NCBI GenBank assembly: GCA_014729565.1
Contig: WJJR01000382.1
Location: 1 to 8,378 of the forward strand
Origin: Candidatus Zixiibacteriota bacterium
GTDB lineage: Bacteria; Zixibacteria; MSB-5A5; WJJR01
Length of the DNA stretch: 8,378 bases
Direction of reading: 5' to 3'
The position numbers and the translations under genes were made by a program. This document shows, piece by piece, positions 5,131 through 8,378 of this stretch; position 1 is the stretch's first letter; each line of letters starts with the position of its first letter. Under the pieces are notes generated by a model. That model did no database searches. It was not told the origin of the DNA and saw only the letters and a program-made list of their open reading frames with translations.

Positions 5131-6230
5131 GACGCACACTCCGGATCGCTCTAATCGGGTGGACCGCGGTGGCCCTGTGGTCGTGCTCCGACAACGGCTC
5201 CACCAGTCCCGGAGCCCACGCGCGCAACTACCACATGGGCTTCGCGCTCTACCCGACTGTGTTCCAGTCGGCGCTGCCGCAGCAGTATGTCATGAATTTC
5301 CGCACGCGTGCCGATCTGGTGACGGTGCATTGGGATGGTAACGTGCCGTGGCCGCTCTTGGCCCGCTGCCCCGATCTCAACGAATGCGATCCGGGAGGCG
5401 ACAGCCTGCTGATCGCAATGCAGGACAATCTCAACCAGACCGTCGAGGGACTGCGCAAGCAGACCGGCATTTTCAAACGCGATCCCCAACGGCTGGTCTA
5501 TCTGGCCCTGAGTCCGCTGAATATCGACCGCGATGGTATTGTCAGCACCTACGCCGGCCTGCGTGCCACTCCGCCGGGCGCGACCTTCGCATCATCCACT
5601 GTCACCGAACACTACGTGCGTTTCGTTTCGTATCTGGTCGCGCAGTTCGAACCCGATTACTTCTCACAGGTAATCGAAATCAACATGTACGCTGTCAACC
5701 AGCCCGGCGATTTCCTCAACCTGCTTGGCCTGGTCGAGGATGTGTACGAAGCGATCAAGACCGAGCATCCGATGCTGCCGATGGCGCCGACGATCCAGTG
5801 GGAGTTCTACAAGGTCGGATGGGATACGCAAGCGCGTCACCCTCTGCTCGACAGTCTGTCAACACACTGGTCGCGATTCGCCGACTTCTATGCGCTGTCG
5901 ACATACCCCAACATCCAGCTCGACCAATCGTCGGTGGATTCGACCTGGTATCGCTTCGATCAGTACGGACTCGGAGATATCGCCCAGTCGCAGTTGATGA
6001 TCTCCGAATGCGGCGTTCAGCCGCTGATGCAACGTGACATGTTGCAGACACTCTCGCGCCTGCTGCAGCGGTACAACGGGATTGCACTGAACTACTTCTT
6101 CCTCGAAGACATGGATCATCTCGACTTTCCGCCATCATTCAAGGATGTGGGATTGTATCACGATAAACAGTCGCCGACACTGACACCGCACCCCGGTCTG
6201 GCCACGTGGGACAGCCTGTATGCGTTGTAG
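5127..6230 (+). CDS. Putative lipoprotein with glycoside-hydrolase-like (beta/alpha)8 barrel
   Basis: The 367-residue product has a basic start (MRRTLR), a hydrophobic stretch and LWSC at 17-20, so C20 is a possible lipobox cysteine although Trp at -2 is unusual. A Ser/Thr/Gly linker (21-33) follows. The rest reads like a clan GH-A barrel: LVTVHWDGNVPW on an early strand, LVYLALSPLN, QVIEINMYAV with E184 at the strand-4 position, MAPTIQWEF, FYALSTYPNI, LMISECGVQP with E294 at the strand-7 nucleophile position, and LNYFFLEDMDHLDFP near the last strand. In GH-A enzymes these two Glu are acid/base and nucleophile. The usual Asn before the acid/base Glu is Ile here, so activity and substrate are uncertain. 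The GTG start overlaps the dodecin stop by 4 nt. I do not recognise a specific family; GH53/GH5-like is the closest guess. Membrane attachment is predicted, outer or inner leaflet unknown. Confidence 0.7.
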   Translation: MRRTLRIALIGWTAVALWSCSDNGSTSPGAHARNYHMGFALYPTVFQSALPQQYVMNFRTRADLVTVHWDGNVPWPLLARCPDLNECDPGGDSLLIAMQDNLNQTVEGLRKQTGIFKRDPQRLVYLALSPLNIDRDGIVSTYAGLRATPPGATFASSTVTEHYVRFVSYLVAQFEPDYFSQVIEINMYAVNQPGDFLNLLGLVEDVYEAIKTEHPMLPMAPTIQWEFYKVGWDTQARHPLLDSLSTHWSRFADFYALSTYPNIQLDQSSVDSTWYRFDQYGLGDIAQSQLMISECGVQPLMQRDMLQTLSRLLQRYNGIALNYFFLEDMDHLDFPPSFKDVGLYHDKQSPTLTPHPGLATWDSLYAL

Positions 6231-6272
6231 GCCATCGGGCGGGTGCGAACAGAACCACGGGAGTTGACTGAT

Positions 6273-8123
6273 ATGAGCCTCGCGCACATCATCCTGACCA
6301 TCGCCATACTCGTCGGACTGTATCTGTTTATTCAACCGATCTGGGTGCGTTTGCAACGTATTCACCGGACGTCGAAGGGATTTACGGTCGATGATCTCCC
6401 GCGCCGCGTCGGACGGTTCCTCTCCGAGGTCATCTTCCAAAGTAAGATTATCAAGCAGCGGCCGTTCGCCGGCCTGATGCACGCGTTCGTCTTCTGGGGT
6501 TTCATCACGTTCATCCCGGTCACCATCGATCACTTCGTCCGCGGCTACGGTGGAACGTTTCTTGGACATGGTACCATTCACGCGATCATTACAACGATCG
6601 TTGCTGTCTTTGCTGTGCTGGTGATTATCGGTATCACCGGCTTGGCGCTGCGTCGTTACATCTCAAAACCGGCGGCTCTGGGAGAAGTCAAAGCCGAGTC
6701 GGGTGTGGTTGCGCTGTTTATTGAACTCTTGATGATCACCTACTTGCTCGATTTGTATGTTTTCACAGATCTATCGACAACCGCTGGGCAAGTAAACTGG
6801 TGGGTCCACGCGCTCACCATTTTGGCATTCCTGGCATTGATTCCGCGCTCGAAGCATCTGCACCTGGTGCTGTCACCGATCACGACCTTCCTGAAAGATT
6901 TCGAACTGGCGAGAATTCGTCCGCTCGATTTCGAGAAAGAAGAATTCGGTGCGTTCAAGCTGTCCGATTTGGCTGCACATTCGGCGCTGGGCGCGTTCAC
7001 CTGTGTCGAATGCGGCCGTTGTTATGATCACTGCCCCGCTCGCGCCACCGGCAAGCTGCTCGATCCGAAACAACTGATGCTCGATCTGCGTGACGGCTTC
7101 CTCAAAGATCCGGACCAGAATATCGTTGGCGATACGATTGCCGAAGAAATCCTCTGGCAGTGCACCTCGTGCGGCGCGTGTACGTATCAATGTCCGGTCG
7201 GCATTGACCAGGTCGTGCCGATCATGGAAGCACGCCGCGGGCAAACGGCCGAGGGCGCTGTCCCGCACACGTTCAACACCTTCTTCACCAATCTCGAACG
7301 TCTGCAAAACCCGTGGGCCTACCCCACACCACAGGCGCACGAGTTCATTGAGGACAACGAATACCCCAAATTCGACGGTCACGACTACTTGTACTGGATG
7401 GGCTGCCTCGCGCGGTTCGACATCCAGTACCGCAAATCCTCACTCGCGTTCAAGAAGATTCTCGACCAGGGCGGTGTCTCGTACGGTGTCCTTCCCGATG
7501 AACAATGCACCGGCGATGCGGCCCGTCGCGCCGGCAACGAGTATCTGTTCACCGAACTGGCAACGGCCAATGTCGAACTGCTGAATTCGGCGGGCGTGAA
7601 AAAGATTGTCGCCACCTGCCCGCACTGTGTGCGCACACTGTCGGAATACAAAGACTTCGGGCTGAATCAGGATGTTGAAATCATTCACCACTCGCGCCTG
7701 ATCACCGAACTGGTCGCAGCCGGCAAGATCAACATCGACACCGACGGTGACGGTAATGGCAACGTCCCGGTCTATCACGATCCGTGTTATCTCTCGCGCT
7801 ACGGCCAGGACGGTGACATCGAGAACCCGCGCAAGGTCGTTGCAAGCGCCCGCGGTGGTACTGCGCCCAAAGAACCCGAACGCACCGGCGACAAGTCGTT
7901 CTGCTGCGGCGCCGGCGGCGCGATGATTTTCGCCGAAGAAACGGAGGGCACGCGCATCAACCGCGATCGCACCGAGGAGCTGCTCAACACCGGCGCCGAT
8001 GACGTCGCGGTCGCCTGTCCCTTCTGCCAGATCATGATCCGCGACGCCACCGCCGACCTCGACCGCAGTGATGACGTCAAAGTGCGGGATATTGCCGAAT
8101 ATGTGGCCGAGCGGATGGGGTAG
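6273..8123 (+). CDS. EtfD/EMO-type membrane iron-sulfur oxidoreductase (NarI-like + 2x[4Fe-4S] + two CCG domains)
   Basis: This 616-residue protein probably passes electrons from electron transfer flavoprotein to quinone, as EtfD/EMO (DUF224) proteins do in fatty-acid and aromatic acid oxidation. Five membrane segments (about 3-24, 66-85, 100-125, 145-163, 175-191) form a NarI-like cytochrome b part; H70, H103, H179 and H195/H197 are possible heme ligands. Two ferredoxin-type clusters follow: C244, C247, C250, C254 and C297, C300, C303, C307. Then come two HdrD-like CCG domains: C378, C412 in EQCTGDAARRAGNE, C449/C452 in CPHC; and C505 in YHDPCYLSRYG, C544-C545-G in FCCGAGGAM, C582/C585 in CPFC. 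All expected cysteines are present. An acidic loop (489-497, DTDGDGNGN) lies between the CCG domains. ATG at 6273 is preferred to GTG at 6243 because GGGAG (6259-6263) precedes it by 9 nt. etfAB, the usual neighbours, are not in view. HdrD or GlpC relatives are less likely given the NarI-like part. Confidence 0.9.
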   Translation: MSLAHIILTIAILVGLYLFIQPIWVRLQRIHRTSKGFTVDDLPRRVGRFLSEVIFQSKIIKQRPFAGLMHAFVFWGFITFIPVTIDHFVRGYGGTFLGHGTIHAIITTIVAVFAVLVIIGITGLALRRYISKPAALGEVKAESGVVALFIELLMITYLLDLYVFTDLSTTAGQVNWWVHALTILAFLALIPRSKHLHLVLSPITTFLKDFELARIRPLDFEKEEFGAFKLSDLAAHSALGAFTCVECGRCYDHCPARATGKLLDPKQLMLDLRDGFLKDPDQNIVGDTIAEEILWQCTSCGACTYQCPVGIDQVVPIMEARRGQTAEGAVPHTFNTFFTNLERLQNPWAYPTPQAHEFIEDNEYPKFDGHDYLYWMGCLARFDIQYRKSSLAFKKILDQGGVSYGVLPDEQCTGDAARRAGNEYLFTELATANVELLNSAGVKKIVATCPHCVRTLSEYKDFGLNQDVEIIHHSRLITELVAAGKINIDTDGDGNGNVPVYHDPCYLSRYGQDGDIENPRKVVASARGGTAPKEPERTGDKSFCCGAGGAMIFAEETEGTRINRDRTEELLNTGADDVAVACPFCQIMIRDATADLDRSDDVKVRDIAEYVAERMG

Positions 8124-8146
8124 CAGCAAACGTAAGTGATTGCGTG

Positions 8147-8180
8147 ACAAGCCATTATATAGCTATGGGTGGCTGTTTGT
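8147..8180 (+). terminator. Weak hairpin after the oxidoreductase gene
   Basis: AGCCA (8150-8154) pairs with TGGCT (8170-8174), extendable by AC/GT with a bulged A, and is followed by GTTTGT. The loop is 15 nt and the T tract is poor, so it is at best a weak intrinsic terminator 24 nt or more after the stop codon. Confidence 0.25.
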
Positions 8181-8190
8181 AGGTGAATGG

Positions 8191-8226
8191 ACTCTTGGAT
8201 CAAGAGTGGCAAAGTCGGGGTATAAT
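8191..8226 (+). promoter_or_regulatory. Perfect 7-bp palindrome beside a TATAAT box
   Basis: ACTCTTG (8191-8197) and CAAGAGT (8201-8207) form a perfect inverted repeat around GAT. A consensus -10 hexamer, TATAAT, follows at 8221-8226. The -35-like TTGGAT (8195-8200) lies inside the palindrome but at 20 nt spacing, which is long. The layout suggests a promoter whose -35 region is covered by an operator, reading rightward into the next gene. No T-run follows the palindrome, so it is not a terminator. Confidence 0.45.
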
Positions 8227-8359
8227 TAGACCGAAAGACGTGTGTATGGGAGGACTCCATTCCGATTCGGTATCAGGGGGCTTTATCTCGCTCCTGAAAT
8301 GCCGTAGGTTTTCCTTGTTGGCGGTTTTCGTCCAAACACAGATTCGGTGAAGAGGCTTC

Positions 8360-8378
8360 ATGGAATACTCTCTAACGC
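8360..8378 (+). CDS. Possible first codons of the next gene, cut by the right edge
   Basis: ATG at 8360 opens a frame reading MEYSLT to the window end, preceded by AGAGG at 8351-8355 with 4 nt spacing. It lies about 127 nt after the putative transcription start near 8233. Six codons are too few to identify a product. Confidence 0.2.

Noticed and set aside
8246..8350. 34-codon open frame in the right-hand spacer
   Set aside because: No ribosome binding site upstream and no recognisable product; could be a leader peptide but nothing supports it beyond position.

Overview
The window is a stretch of moderately GC-rich bacterial chromosome holding one outer-membrane-type protein, a three-gene cluster of unusual composition, a dodecin/lipoprotein pair, and a large membrane iron-sulfur oxidoreductase. 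Long repeat-laden intergenic spacers, a Gram-negative-type outer membrane protein, a lipoprotein, and a Memo-AMMECR1 fusion fit an uncultivated FCB-group-like lineage (candidate division Zixibacteria or a relative). That placement is an inference from gene style, not a phylogenetic result.

Left part (1-1031, minus strand): the N-terminal 343 codons of a secreted, probably beta-barrel, protein that runs off the left edge. Divergently, at 1137-1361, sits an N-terminal fragment of an AtoE-type short-chain fatty acid transporter, which looks like a dead remnant. The spacer that follows (about 1362-1677) is filled with repeat modules: a 121-bp unit with 10-bp inverted ends, several hairpins, an 18-nt imperfect direct repeat and a perfect four-run G-quadruplex motif.

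Centre (1678-4711, plus strand): three genes packed with 1-nt and 2-nt junctions, so almost certainly one operon. They are a Memo+AMMECR1 fusion, a small protein with a degenerate phosphoribosyltransferase (PRTase) fold, and a short DprA/Smf-like protein with altered signature motifs and no C-terminal winged helix. A PRTase-like protein followed by a DprA-like protein is the architecture of the ShosTA toxin-antitoxin/antiphage system. Its coupling here to the Memo/AMMECR1 module, without the usual radical SAM partner in view, is the most interesting item in the window.

Right part (4712-8378): a 209-nt spacer with a repeat/hairpin and a minus-strand G-quadruplex motif leads to a dodecin (flavin storage) gene with a strong ribosome binding site. 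Its stop codon overlaps the GTG start of a putative lipoprotein with a glycoside-hydrolase-like barrel. After 42 nt comes a 616-residue NarI/HdrD-type membrane protein of the EtfD/EMO family (electron transfer flavoprotein to quinone). The last 255 nt hold a weak hairpin, a perfect 7-bp palindrome next to a TATAAT box, and perhaps the first codons of the next gene. No tRNA, rRNA, CRISPR array or intact insertion sequence was seen.
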